A DNA stretch of 64,000 nucleotides, from assembly GCA_918797485.1 (NCBI GenBank), contig CAKKNE010000005.1, forward strand, positions 4,836,001-4,900,000. The letters run 5' to 3'. This document shows, one piece after another, positions 16,512 to 25,987 of this stretch. Below the pieces are notes generated by a model. It made no database searches. It was not told the DNA's origin and was given only the letters and a program-made list of their open reading frames with translations. Position numbers and translations under genes: made by a program. How positions within the stretch are numbered: the first letter of the stretch is position 1; each line of letters starts with the position of its first letter. The stretch comes from Pelagomonas calceolata. Lineage: Eukaryota; Sar; Pelagophyceae; Pelagomonadales; Pelagomonadaceae.

Positions 16512-17792
16512 ATGGCCAAGCGCGGCACCCTGGACGACAACACGGTCTGGAAGGTCGAAGAAATAAAAAAAATCCCGAATTCCGACGAGGCGCGCAAGTT
16601 GTTGCTCCGCGTCAAGGAGCACGCCGACAACGTGCTCAAGGCGCGCGGCTGGAAGGTCAAGCGGCTGATCGAGATCTGCTGCTGCGAGCGCAAGAACATG
16701 GGCACGAACCTGGGCGTCGGCGGCTGGTGCCGCGGCGACGGGCCCGGCGCCGCGCACACGATCGCGCTGCGCCTGCGCCGCCCGCGGTCGCACGACTTCG
16801 TGAGCTTCGAGCACTGTTTGAAAGTTATGTGGCACGAGATGGCGCACATCGTGCACGGCAACCACTCGGCGGCCTTCTACCAGGAGATGGACGACATCGC
16901 GCGCCACTACGAGCTCATCAAGAGCAAGGGCCAGCTCGTCGGGCTCGACGGCTTCCCGATCGGCGGCGGCCGCAACGCGGACCCGCAGCGGCACAACCCG
17001 TCGCGCGCGGAGGGGCGCGCCGCGGGGCTCAAGGCCGCCGAGGCCCGGGCGAAGAAGCAGCGCGTCATGGGCGGCGGGCGCCTCGGCGGCGGCGCCGCGC
17101 ACCGGAAGCTGTCGCCCCGGGAGGCCGCGGCCCGCGCGGCGGAGCGGCGCGCCCAGGACGCGCGGAACGGCCTCGGCGACGCGGAGTTGGAGGTCGCAGC
17201 GGGCCGCGGCGAGAAGCGCAAGTCCGGGCCGGGCCTCGTCTGGGACGGGACCTTCCGCGCGGTCTGCCCCGTGTGCGGGCCGGTCTGCACGGACAAGGTG
17301 GAGCACGCGGAGGTCATCTCCGACTCGGACGACGACGACCTCGCGGGGCCGGTGGACTACAGCCAGGAGAGCCAGGAGGACGAAAAGCCGCCGGCTCCGG
17401 CGAAGCCGGCGGCGCGGCCGAGGCCGGCGCCGACCGCACAAGCTCGGCGGCCGCCGCCTCCGCCCGCGGACCGGCGACCGGCCAAGCGCAAGGCGCCGCC
17501 GTCGCCCATCGACCTCACCGCGGAGGACTCGGACGGCGGGAGCGGGCCTCCGGCGGTGGCTTGGACGTGCGCGCGCTGCACCCTTGTCAACTCCGGCGGC
17601 GACGTCTGCAACGCGTGCGCGGCGCCGCGGAACGCGGGAGCGCAAGAGGAGGCCGACGCCGCGCTCGCGAGACGGCTCCAGGAGGGCCAGGCGCCGCGGC
17701 CAGCGCCGGACTCGCGGCCGGAGCCTGCGCCGTTCGACCCGTGCAAGCCGTCGCTGAACGGTTCAAGCATGGCTCGCCCGGCAAAGAAGTGA
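16512..17792 (+). CDS. Wss1/SPRTN-like WLM metalloprotease
   Basis: 426 aa. WLM-domain proteases (yeast Wss1) cleave DNA-protein crosslinks and bind SUMO/p97 pathways. The domain spans residues 5-150: ARKLLLRVKEHADNVLKARG, then GTNLGVGGWCRG, then the zinc site WHEMAHIVHGNHSAAFY (HExxH plus a third His). A Cys pair segment VCPVCGPVCTDKVEH follows near residue 255. The C-terminus has acidic IDLTAEDSDGG-type patches, which look like SUMO-interacting motifs, and a RanBP2 zinc finger WTCARCTLVNSGGDVCNACA. Metalloprotease plus RanBP2 finger is a known plant and protist arrangement. The stop is 24 bp from that of the convergent WW gene. Confidence 0.88.
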   Translation: MAKRGTLDDNTVWKVEEIKKIPNSDEARKLLLRVKEHADNVLKARGWKVKRLIEICCCERKNMGTNLGVGGWCRGDGPGAAHTIALRLRRPRSHDFVSFEHCLKVMWHEMAHIVHGNHSAAFYQEMDDIARHYELIKSKGQLVGLDGFPIGGGRNADPQRHNPSRAEGRAAGLKAAEARAKKQRVMGGGRLGGGAAHRKLSPREAAARAAERRAQDARNGLGDAELEVAAGRGEKRKSGPGLVWDGTFRAVCPVCGPVCTDKVEHAEVISDSDDDDLAGPVDYSQESQEDEKPPAPAKPAARPRPAPTAQARRPPPPPADRRPAKRKAPPSPIDLTAEDSDGGSGPPAVAWTCARCTLVNSGGDVCNACAAPRNAGAQEEADAALARRLQEGQAPRPAPDSRPEPAPFDPCKPSLNGSSMARPAKK

Positions 17793-17815
17793 CTGTCATG
17801 TGTGACTAACTTATG

Positions 17816-18736
17816 TTATGCAATTGTTGGGAATCGTGGCACCAAGAGCCGTGCGAGCCCGCCGAGGAACGCTCGCAGCGGCGCTAGCACCATCGTCAGG
17901 ACGCCCCCGGCGCGCGCCGCGGCGGGCAAGTCCGCTTTCACTGGGATCACGAGTTCCGTCGCGTTGGAGAGTATGACTTCGACGGGCGGTGGCGCGGTCT
18001 CGACAGCGCGCCGCTGGTCGTAAATCGCAAAATACAAATTCGCCGCGAGGAGCGCGGTCAGGATTCCGAGCAGGGCGTCGCGCGCGGTGAGGTCGCCGTT
18101 TGATGTGGCGACCTTCGCGGGCGACGGCGTGGCGACGATTGGTTGATCGACGACCGCCAACGGCGCGGCGACGGCGGCCGGCGCGGCTGGGGGCGCAACG
18201 ACGGCAGGCGACGACGAGGTGACGGCCGGTGGCGCTTCGACCTCCGGCTGTACAGCGACAGGTGACGCCGCTGCTATCGCAGCAGGCGCGGCGGCACTCC
18301 GGACTATACGGTCGCGCACCTCGGTGCGGAGCTTCTCCGAGCGCGCGGCCTCCGCCGTCCTGGCGGCCGCCTCCCGGCGGATGGCCTCGTCGGCGTCTCC
18401 GTCGAACCAGCTCGCCCAGAAGTCACCGTCCTCGGCGGCCGCGGGCTGCTCGTCGACCCAGGCCTCGTCCGGCTCGGTCCAGGTGCTGACGCCTCGCTCA
18501 TGATTGTACCAATAATGATACTTGTAGCGCGGGTCGAAGCAGCGCGTCCACGGCGGGTACTCGCTCGACGCGGCGGGGCTGGGGGACGGCAGCGGAATGC
18601 TGGGGCTGGGCGCTGCTTGCGTCCGAGCAACCGGCTTCTTTCGCGTGGCCGCGCGCTCAGCACTATTGCTCAGGTCCGCGAAGGCGACGCGCCGCCGCGG
18701 CATCGGACTGGCTTCCGCAAGGCGGTCGAGCTCCAT
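17816..18736 (-). CDS. WW-domain protein with C-terminal membrane segment
   Basis: 306 aa from the ATG at 18736 (MELDRLAEASP). Residues about 55-90 read PPWTRCFDPRYKYHYWYNHE then RGVSTWTEPDEAW, a WW domain with the two Trp and the central aromatic cluster; it would bind Pro-rich ligands. A long Ala/Val/Pro-rich linker follows. Near residue 230 a hydrophobic stretch ALLGILTALLAANLYFAIY is a probable tail anchor, followed by a second moderately hydrophobic segment. The organelle cannot be read from the sequence. Confidence 0.65.
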   Translation of the reverse strand: MELDRLAEASPMPRRRVAFADLSNSAERAATRKKPVARTQAAPSPSIPLPSPSPAASSEYPPWTRCFDPRYKYHYWYNHERGVSTWTEPDEAWVDEQPAAAEDGDFWASWFDGDADEAIRREAAARTAEAARSEKLRTEVRDRIVRSAAAPAAIAAASPVAVQPEVEAPPAVTSSSPAVVAPPAAPAAVAAPLAVVDQPIVATPSPAKVATSNGDLTARDALLGILTALLAANLYFAIYDQRRAVETAPPPVEVILSNATELVIPVKADLPAAARAGGVLTMVLAPLRAFLGGLARLLVPRFPTIA

Positions 18737-18794
18737 GCTCGTGCCGGGGCAGCCTGCCAAAAAGCTTGCCAAAAACCAACCGGCAGCCAGGATC

Positions 18795-18818
18795 CCTAGT
18801 GTCTTACAAGTCGCTAGC
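18795..18818. repeat. GCTAGC near-palindrome
   Basis: CCTAGTGTCTTACAAG followed by TCGCTAGC. It lies 59 bp upstream of the WW-protein start. Confidence 0.6.
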
Positions 18819-18833
18819 GAGATTGCCTGATTG

Positions 18834-18900
18834 GCCTAGGCACCGTAACATCGACTCGATTGCCTGATTGGCTTCGCCCACTTGTCCTAGCACCGTAACA
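18834..18900. repeat. Tandem partial copies of the CTAGCACCGTAACA repeat
   Basis: CCTAGGCACCGTAACATCGA at 18834 and CTTGTCCTAGCACCGTAACA at 18881 are two partial copies, each beside GATTGCCTGATTGGC. The second includes the CTTCGCCCACT part of the 43-bp repeat at 11941 and 59030. Confidence 0.45.
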
Positions 18901-19039
18901 ATTATCGATTGCCTAATTAGCTAACGCTGAGAGAGTACTCTCATTGAGCGGCCCGTTGACGGCGCATGTTCCAATCATATGCATTCTAGAATACGAATAC
19001 GAATTAGACGGTACGGGCCAGGACTCCCACGTTGCGAAT

Positions 19040-21612
19040 TTAAGCGTTCAAAAGCCCGTTCCACCACGCCTTGACTGCCGTGATGAAGACGAAGCCGAGG
19101 ACGCAGAGCATGAATAGGAGGAAGAGATAGGGGTCTGGCAGGCATACGCCGAGCCACCTCATGCGTCCCCGGAGGGGCGCCGCGGTGAGGGCCACGAGCG
19201 TCCCGGCGACCATCGCGAGCATCCCGCCGCCGTAGCTCTGGACGCAGCCCGACGCGCACGGGGTCGCGACGGTCGCCCACGGGCCGTCATCCCACCTCGA
19301 CGTGGCGATCTCCAGCAGCGCCCCGTACGCGCCGGCCCCGGAGACCGCGGCCGCGCCCGAGACGAAGAGGGCGCATCCCACGAGCGCCGTCTGCCGGCGC
19401 CACGAGGCCGTGCAGGACCCGACGATCCCGCCGAGGCGCCGCTTCGAAACGATGTAGTCGAGCTCGTAGGCCGCCGCGAACGCCACGAGGCCCGCGAAGA
19501 ACGCCATCGCGCGCGCCTGCACGGAGGCGTCGTAGATGCGCTGGCACGACGCGGCCTGAGCGGCATCATCGCCGCAGTGCGCCTTGATCTCGTACGTGGT
19601 CGAGGCCGCGTCGCTCGCATCCCTGCAAGGCTTGTCGAGGGTGCCGCAGTCCACGTCGAATTCGATGTAGCCCCGCCAGAGGTCGAGGCTCACCGTCATG
19701 ACCTGTGTGGAAATCAAAATTCACGGCGCGTCCGTGCCAAATCTTCGCGTCGACCTCCACGCCATCGACGCGACAACTGCTCGATGGCGTGGCGATGCCG
19801 GTTCCGCACCGCTCGACGGAACTAGCGCGGCCACGTCACCCGACACACTGGTTGATTTCCACACAGGTCATGACCGCGGGCACCCAAGAGCCGAAAAGGG
19901 CGCCAGCAGTGGACTCACCGAGGTCGTAGTCGGTCTTGGACCAGTGGCCTCGCGTGCAGAGCGCGAGGATCTGGAGGACGCCGGCGATGGTCCCCATGTA
20001 AATCGCGAGCATCAGGCGCTTCCCGGCGGCCTCCGAGATGCCGTCGCTCGGGGGTGCTTCCGTCGGCGCCGCGGGGCTCTCCTCCACGTCGGGTTCGCCG
20101 ACGAGGGCGCGCCGCCACGCCCGCAGCGCGCCGAGTTCCACCCTCAGATCCGCCGGGCCGCGCTCGACGAGGCGCTCGCGAATCTTGCGCGCGACGTCCG
20201 CGCGCTCCAGCGCGAACTCTTCGCCGACGCGCAGCGCCTGGAGCTCCGCGAGCAGCGCCCCGTCCCGGCCTCCGAATCGGGCGGTCCCCTCGAGCGCGGC
20301 CTCGACGCGGAGAAGGAGCGCCCCCTCGGCCTCGCGCAGCTGCCGGAGGTCGCCCTTGACCTGTGTGGAAATCAAATTTCGGCTCGATGGCGTCGTCGGC
20401 TCGACGGCGTGATGACCTAACTCACTGGTTGATTCCCGCACAGCCCTTGACGTAGGTCCCGTCCAGGAAGGGTCCCGCCGCGTAGGTCCCGTCGGCCTCC
20501 TCGCGCGCCTTCGCCTCGGCGGCCTCGCGCGCCCGCCGCGCCTCGGCCTCGACCTCGCGGGCCCGCGCCTCGGCCTCGGCCTTCTTGGCCGCGAGCGCTT
20601 TTTTCTCCGCCGCGTGTTCCGCAGCGAGCGCGCGCTGCTTCTCCGCGAGCTCGCGCCGCTCCCGCGCGTGCTCCTCCTCGAGCGCGCGCTGCTCCGCCTC
20701 GAGCCGGGCCTTCTCTTCGGCCGCGCGGCGCCGGGCGGCCTCCTCGCGCTGCAACCATTCGAGACCCTCGCACAAGCCGTCGCCGTTCGTCGCGCAGCAC
20801 GCCTGGACGTGCCACGGGCGGCCGAAGAATTTGCGACCGTTCAGGCCCAGCTTCTCCTCCAGCTCCCGGGGGTACAGCGCCGTCGGCACGTCCTGCTTGT
20901 TCGCGAAGACCAAGAGGACGGCCTCCCGCAGCCGCTTGTCCTTGCAAAGGCGGTGCAGCTCGTCCCGCGCCTGCTGCAGCCGGTCCGCGTCGGTGGAATC
21001 GACGACGAAGACGAGGCCCCGCACGTCTCCGACGTTGTTGTGCCGGAGGAGATCGTTAAAGGGATGGCCGAGGTCGCACGCCGTGAAGTTCCAGCCCGTG
21101 AGCTCGACCACCTCGAGAACGTGATGCGTGACCACCTCGCCCAGCTTGAGCTGGTGGAGGGCCGTCGTCTTGCCGGCGCCGGCGAGGCCGACCAAGAGGA
21201 CGGTCTTCGTCTTCGCCTCGGCGGCCCGGGCCTCCCGGGCCGCCTCGGCCTCGCGCGCGCGGCGCTGGGCGGCCTTCTGGAGCTCCTGGGCGCGCCGCGC
21301 ATCCTCGCGCGCGCGAGTCGCGGCGGCGAGCTCCTCGGCCGCGCGGCGCTCGGACGCTTCTTTCTCGCGCGCCTCCGCTGCCTCCTCCTCCGCGAGCTGC
21401 GCCTGCATCTTCGCGATGCGTTGCCTGAGCGCAGCCACTTCGTCCTCCTCGCCGACCGGTTCAGCCACGACCGCCTCGGGACCGGTTCCGCGCCAGGACG
21501 CCAGCCTCGTGAGCAGCGAAGGGCGCGCCGCGTCGGGGTAGTAGTCCGTGACGCCATGCCGCGTGGTATACACGTAGCCGGGGCGGCTGCCCGTGTACGC
21601 GCTACCGCCCAT
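19040..21612 (-). CDS. Arf-like GTPase fused to coiled coil and membrane domain
   Basis: Exons 21612-20452, 20360-19875 and 19702-19040; spliced 769 aa, all phase 0. Residues 60-145 are coiled coil. An Arf/Arl-type GTPase follows: G1 TVLLVGLAGAGKTTALHQLK, G4 LVFANKQDVPTAL, G5 CCATNGDGLCEGLEWL. The G3/switch II segment reads WNFTACDLGHPFNDLLRHNN instead of WDxGGQ, so the catalytic Gln is absent, suggesting slow or altered hydrolysis. A second long coiled coil (about 300-385) and a soluble helical region follow. The last 290 residues hold several hydrophobic helices (LMLAIYMGTIAGVLQILAL; AMAFFAGLVAFAAAYELDYI; LFLLFMLCVLGFVFITAV) with a Cys-bearing loop between. Membrane-tethering a small GTPase this way is unusual. 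The GTPase call is firm; the role is unknown. Confidence 0.8.
19703..19874 (-). mobile_element. Introner element, intron 2 of the Arf-fusion gene
   Basis: Element 19703-19866 with full inverted ends, flanked by perfect 8-bp duplications GTCATGAC at 19695-19702 and 19867-19874. It has the long-type core with the hairpin CACGCCATCGA...TCGATGGCGTG. The core faces opposite to the gene, yet excision of one duplication plus element joins PA|VMTVSLDL in frame. Confidence 0.93.
20361..20451 (-). mobile_element. Short introner element, intron 1 of the Arf-fusion gene
   Basis: Element 20361-20443 (83 bp). Perfect duplications CCCTTGAC at 20353-20360 and 20444-20451 (GTCAAGGG in gene sense, giving the GT). 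The right end is GATTCCCGCACAG, slightly decayed. Excision joins DGTY|VKGDLRQL. Confidence 0.92.
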
Positions 21613-21972
21613 TTGTCACTCGTGTGGGGCAGCTTGTTGGGCAGCACGGGGGTCCTGTGGACGCACGCAAGTCCGCCGGACGCGAGGTGCAGGACGGCAG
21701 CAATGACCACCGATAGACGCAGCTGGACCTTGCCGGAACTCGGCTCGCGCGCCGGGCAATCTAGACTCTGCAGACTTTGGATGGAAGGAAGTTGAAGGAC
21801 CCCGCACGGATTTAAGCGAAGGACTCGCGCGAGCACGTCGGAGAGACCCCTCGAGGCACGCTTCGCGGCCGCCGCGCGAGCTGCGCGGCGCCTCGCTTCC
21901 AAGGATCCAGAAAAGCAGGGCAGCCTGTCGCGAACGCGTGCGCCGGCCCCGTGGACGCCAAAGCCGGTAACC
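21613..21972. other. Divergent promoter region, no palindrome
   Basis: Spacer between the Arf-fusion and first AIM24 gene. I see no gene, no GCTAGC palindrome and no repeat in it. Confidence 0.4.
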
Positions 21973-23171
21973 ATGGCGATGCCTGTCGCGCACGTGATTC
22001 CCCCTTCGCTGCGGGCCTTCGGCATCGACGAGGTCCAGCCCCAGCAAAAGCTAGACCCCAACAAATATGAGGTGCCGCGCGGCGTCGACCGTCGGGACGC
22101 CTTCGACGCGACGGCGGCTGCTCGTCGAGCGTCGGGACGCCTTCGACGCGACGGCGGCTGCTCGTTGACGGTCGGGATGCCTTCGATGCGACGGCTCGTC
22201 GACCGTCGGGACGCCTTCGACGCGACGGCGGCTGCCCAATCGACCCGCGCAGGTGCTCGGCCAGGACATGCAGGTGCTGCGTATCCACTTGAATCGGGGC
22301 GAAAAGGCCCTGGCGGAGCCCGGGGCCATGGTCTACATGTCGGAGAACGTCGAGGCCGGCTGCGACTCGGCCAAGTGGTGGCCGCGCTGCATGGGCTGCG
22401 AGCCCTGCTGCTTCGCGACGTTCGAGGCGAAAGGCGACGGCGCCTACGTCGGGTTGACGCCGAACCGGCCGGCGAAGGTCCTGCCCCTCGTGTTGGGGGG
22501 GCGGCGCTTCCTCGGCAAGAAGGGCATGTACTTCGCGTCGACGGGGCACGTGGACGTGGACTTCAACATGGATCTGAACCCCGTGACCTGCTGCTGCGGC
22601 GGCCAAGGCATGATCCGCCAGGTCCTGAAGGGCGACGGCATCGCCTTCATCGGCGCCATGGGCGTGCTCACGCACAAGGTGCTGGCGCCGGGCGAGAAGC
22701 TGATCGTGGACACCTGCGTGGAAACCAAAATTTACGGCGCGTTCTCTCGACCTCCACGCCATCGGCGCGACGCCTGCCCGATGGCGTGGCGATGCCGGTT
22801 CTTCAACGCTCGACCGAGCCAGGACGGCCGCGTCATCGCCGAGAAATGACTTAGTGAAGAGTTGTCGGGTGCACCCGACGCACTTGTTGATTTCCACACA
22901 GGTGGACACGAACAGCGTCGTCGCCTGGGAAGAGACCGTGGAGTACGGCGTCAAGAAGAACTCGGGCGGCCTGTGCATGTGCTGCTGCGGCGGCGAAGGC
23001 TTCTTCTCGACGCAGCTCACGGGGCCCGGCGAGGTCTACGTCCAGAGCTATAGCCACGCGAAGTTCAAGCAGTACGCGGTCGACTGGTACCTGGGCGCGC
23101 ACCCCATGACGCGCCAGGGCGGCGCCGCGTTCGGGGGCGCGGCGCCCGCGGCGGAGATGGACCGGTCCTAA
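21973..23171 (+). CDS. AIM24/DUF124 family protein, paralogue A
   Basis: Exons 21973-22071, 22253-22705 and 22902-23171; spliced 273 aa, all phase 0. AIM24/TIGR00266 proteins are beta-rich; yeast Aim24 is a mitochondrial inner-membrane protein tied to MICOS, while bacterial homologues are of unknown function. Family hallmarks: LNRGEKALAEPGAMVYMSEN, then a Gly-rich core and AFIGAMGVLTHKVLAPGEKL. Cys clusters CMGCEPCCF, VTCCCGGQGM and CMCCCGGEGFF are striking. The tail ends AAEMDRS, shared with the two neighbouring paralogues. No clear presequence. Confidence 0.85.
22072..22252 (+). mobile_element. Decayed introner with expanded internal repeats, intron 1 of AIM24-A
   Basis: Intron GTGCCGCG...CCGCGCAG; the following exon begins GTGCTCGG, a weak match to the first 8 bases, as expected of an old target duplication. 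Inside are four copies of a 35-45 bp unit built on TCGGGACGCCTTCGACGCGA, with GGCGGCTGCTCG between. Typical TIRs are not visible; the CTTCGACGCGAC core relates it to introners. Excision joins NKYE|VLGQDM in frame. Confidence 0.75.
22706..22901 (+). mobile_element. Introner element, intron 2 of AIM24-A
   Basis: Element 22714-22901, perfect duplications GTGGACAC at 22706-22713 and 22902-22909. Left end CTGCGTGGAAACCAA, right end TTGATTTCCACACAG. Long-type core with hairpin, in the same direction as the gene. Excision joins KLI|VDTNSVVAW. Confidence 0.95.
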
Positions 23172-23187
23172 AATTCATCCAATTAAA

Positions 23188-24267
23188 CTAGCGCGCCATC
23201 TCCGCCGCCTCGGGCCCGCCGCCCCCGCCGTCCTGCGGCTCGGACTCCTTGGTGATCGTGACGAGCTGCGACATGAGCTTGTCGACGGAGATGGACTGGA
23301 GGTAGACGTGGCCGGGGCCCGTGAGCACGGTGTTGAAGCAACCCTCGCCACCGCAACAGACTGTGACGATGTCGCCCGTTTTTTTGACGTCGAACTGCAC
23401 CGACTGCTCGAAGCCGACGATGACGTCCGAGTCGACCTGGATGGCCTCGCCGGCCTGCAGCTGCCGGCTGACGACCGTGCCCGCCGCGCTCAGGAACGCG
23501 ACGCCGGACGGCGGGCCCTTGACGACCTGGATCACGGGCGGCAGGCCGCCGCAGCAGCACGCGAGCATGTTCTTGGCCGGCAGGCGCTTCGCCGACGCGT
23601 GGACGTCCGTCGTGCCCGCCATGTAGGCGCCGCGCTTCACGTTCAGGGCTCCGCCCGGCACGGCGCCCAGCTGCACGGGCACGACCGTCGAGAAGGGCTG
23701 GTTCGCCGTGAAGCCCACGTGGCCGACGCCGGGGCCGTTGTTCCGGTAGTCGACCGTCACGAGCGCCTCGCCGGACACGACCTGGGAGAAGGCCCCCTTG
23801 AGGCCCCGCCCGCCGCCCGTCTTTGCGCTCATTTCCACATTATCCGACATGAAGACCATCGCGCCGGGCTCCGACTTGACGACCTCGCCGGGCTGCAGCG
23901 TCTTGGCCACGATGCCGTACTTGTCCCCGAAGAGGTCCCAGCCGGAGGGCATGTGCTGCTGGCCGAGGCACTGGAAGCCGGAGACGCCGCTCACGTCGCC
24001 CGTCGCCTCGATGGCCACGACCGTCCCGACCGGCGGCGCCGGCGGCTGCGCCTGCCGCGGGCTGCCGCCGAACCAGCTCGACTTCCGCTCGACGGGCGGC
24101 GCGACCGCTTGCACGGGCCGGGGCGTGGCCCCGGGGTCCGGCACGACGAGGACCGCGCCGGGCGGCGCGTTCGGCGGGATCTCGATGCTGCAGTCCGTGC
24201 CCGAGGGCATGCGGACGAGCATGTGGCTGCCCGGGGCGGCGCCCTCGGGCACCACGACCTGGACCAT
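23188..24267 (-). CDS. AIM24/DUF124 family protein, paralogue B with N-terminal extension
   Basis: 359 aa, intronless. The first 100 residues are an extra segment (MVQVVVPEGAAPGSHMLVRM ... ERKSSWFGGSP) with a short beta-like module resembling the 'V.VP.G..PG....V' strands seen in other stramenopile proteins, then a Pro-rich linker. From about 120 comes the AIM24 core: LQPGEVVKSEPGAMVFMSDN, LACCCGGLPPVIQVVKGPP and VTVCCGGEGCFNTVLTGPGH. It ends PEAAEMAR. Its stop is 17 bp from that of paralogue A. It shares a divergent promoter with paralogue C. Confidence 0.87.
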   Translation of the reverse strand: MVQVVVPEGAAPGSHMLVRMPSGTDCSIEIPPNAPPGAVLVVPDPGATPRPVQAVAPPVERKSSWFGGSPRQAQPPAPPVGTVVAIEATGDVSGVSGFQCLGQQHMPSGWDLFGDKYGIVAKTLQPGEVVKSEPGAMVFMSDNVEMSAKTGGGRGLKGAFSQVVSGEALVTVDYRNNGPGVGHVGFTANQPFSTVVPVQLGAVPGGALNVKRGAYMAGTTDVHASAKRLPAKNMLACCCGGLPPVIQVVKGPPSGVAFLSAAGTVVSRQLQAGEAIQVDSDVIVGFEQSVQFDVKKTGDIVTVCCGGEGCFNTVLTGPGHVYLQSISVDKLMSQLVTITKESEPQDGGGGGPEAAEMAR

Positions 24268-24701
24268 CCTTCACGCGGCGCGCGGCGCAGAGGCTGCCGA
24301 CTGCCGATCTGCCGCGGCGAGTGGCGGCGCGGGACGACGAGCGAGGTCGCGTGTGCGGTGGCGCGCGCGTCGTGGTCGGCGCGTGGCGGAAGTGCCTCCT
24401 TTGGCGCCGCGGCACGCGAGGCTCGAGGCTGCCCTTCCCCAAGATCTGCGAGGCAAAACAGAAAACGCGGTCACGTGCCGGCGGATTGCACGGCGCGGTC
24501 GCGTCCGCGCTGCCCCGGGAAGCCCACGAGGAGCCCTCGGCACCCTTAAGCAGCTGCCGCCGTTGCGCGCGCTGCCGCCTCGCTCCGTGCCGGCGGATTT
24601 CGCGGCCATTCGCGTCCGCTGCCCCGTGGAGCCCACGCGGCCCTTAAGCAGCTGCCCGCCGCCGTTGCGCGCGCTGCTGCCTCCGCGCTCCCGCCGATAA
24701 C
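24268..24701. repeat. Bidirectional promoter of AIM24-B/C with about 105-bp direct duplication
   Basis: Two copies of one unit lie at about 24475-24585 and 24588-24690. Both begin GTGCCGGCGGATT, contain CGCGTCCGCTGCCCCG and CCTTAAGCAGCTGCC, and end CGTTGCGCGCGCTG. Duplicated promoter segments could carry paired regulatory sites for the divergent pair. No GCTAGC palindrome here. Confidence 0.6.
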
Positions 24702-25987
24702 ATGGGCTACGCCGACCTCATCGCGCGCGAGCGCATGCCCGACCGGATGGTCGACGTCGAGCTGGCCCACAGCCAGTCCCAGAAGGGCATGGGCCTCGGC
24801 TTCTACCGCGCCGGCGCGGGCAACGACGCCGGCCGCGGCAAGTGGGACATCGTCGGCGAGCACATGCAGATCCTGAGCGTGGCGCTCGCGCCCGGCGAGC
24901 AGCTGGAGTCGGAGCCGGGGGGCATGATGTACATGTCCGACGGCGTCAAGGCCGAGGCGGACTTTTCGTGCCCGGGGGCCTGCGTCCGCTGCAGCGCATA
25001 AATCAAATGGTCGCGGCGCGTCTCCGCCACTGCTGGATCATGACCTCCACGCCATCGACGCGACGCCAGCTCGATGGCGTGGCGGTGTGGTCGTTTACCG
25101 CTCGTTCCAGCCAGCACGGCCGCTTTCTCGCCGAGAAAGGACTTAGTGAAGAGTTATTGTGCACCCGGCTCACTGTTTGATTTGCGCACAGGTCCGCTGC
25201 CTCGGGGGCGAGAAGTGCGTGCTGATGCACTACAAGAACGCGGGAGGGAAACCGGGCTTCGTGGGTATCACGCCGGCCCGGCCGGCCGACATTGTGGCCC
25301 TGGACTGTGTGGAAATCAGCCAGTGCGACGGGTGCACCCGGCAATTCTTCGCTAAGTCATTTCTCGGCGATGACGCGGCGGTCCTGGCTCTGTCGAGCGG
25401 TGAGGAACCGGCATCACCACGCCATCGAGCAGGCGTCGCGTCGATGGCGTGGAGGACGACGCAACGATTCAGCGCGAACGCGCCGTAAAATTTTGATTTC
25501 CACACAGGCCCTGGATCTCGCCACCTACGGCAACAAGATTTCCGCCCGGTCGGGCGCGTACCTCACGTCCATCGACGGGGCCACGCCGGGCTGCGAGCCC
25601 GAGCTCAATCCCCTGCTCTGCTGCTGCGCGGGCTTCGGCTGCATACGCCAGGTCATCGAGGGGACGGGCACCGCCTTCGTCGAGGCCTCGGGGACCGTGG
25701 AACGGAAAGCGCTCAAGGCGGGCGAAAAGCTCGTGCTGGACTCCGCTTCGCTCGTCGCGTACAGCGACGCCGAGCTCGGCGTGCAGATGGTGCCCACGTG
25801 GTACGCCTGCTGCTTCAACGGCGAGGGCATGTGCTACACGACGCTGACGGGCCCGGGCACGGCGTGGGTCCAGTCGATGCCCTGGGCGCGGTTCAAGAAG
25901 CACATGAGCGTCACAATCCAGCTGGACAAGGACGGCAACGTGAAGAACGTGGGCGGGCCCCCGGCGGCGGAGATGGCGCGTAATTAG
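24702..25987 (+). CDS. AIM24/DUF124 family protein, paralogue C
   Basis: Exons 24702-24983, 25192-25296 and 25508-25987; spliced 288 aa, all phase 0. The family motif ALAPGEQLESEPGGMMYMSD sits near residue 70. Cys clusters CPGACVRCLGGEKC and LLCCCAGFGCIRQV follow, then CCFNGEGMCYTTLTGPGTAW; the tail is PPAAEMARN. Both introns are introners, one with a GC 5' splice site. The cluster probably arose by local duplication, but intron positions differ from paralogue A, so the insertions came after duplication. Confidence 0.85.
24984..25191 (+). mobile_element. Introner element with variant ends, intron 1 of AIM24-C
   Basis: Perfect duplications GTCCGCTG at 24984-24991 and 25192-25199. Ends are variant: left CAGCGCATAAATCAAATGG, right TTTGATTTGCGCACAG. 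The hairpin core is present. Excision joins GACV|RCLGGEK in frame. The left end resembles that of the element at 50062 (CTGTGCATAAATCAA), hinting at a subfamily. Confidence 0.9.
25297..25507 (+). mobile_element. Introner element, reversed, GC-AG intron 2 of AIM24-C
   Basis: Perfect duplications GCCCTGGA at 25297-25304 and 25508-25515, so the 5' splice site is GC. Element 25305-25507 has full TIRs and its long-type core is inverted relative to the gene and to its neighbour at 24992. Excision joins DIV|ALDLATY. Confidence 0.92.

Noticed and set aside
22072-22252. Regular repeats suggesting a CRISPR array
   Set aside because: Only four imperfect units with no spacers of constant length, inside a spliced intron of a eukaryotic gene.
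22714-22901. tRNA-like promoter boxes in introner cores (GGTTC near GATGCCGG)
   Set aside because: No cloverleaf and no matching A box at proper spacing; TIRs and target duplications show a DNA transposon, not a tRNA-derived SINE.
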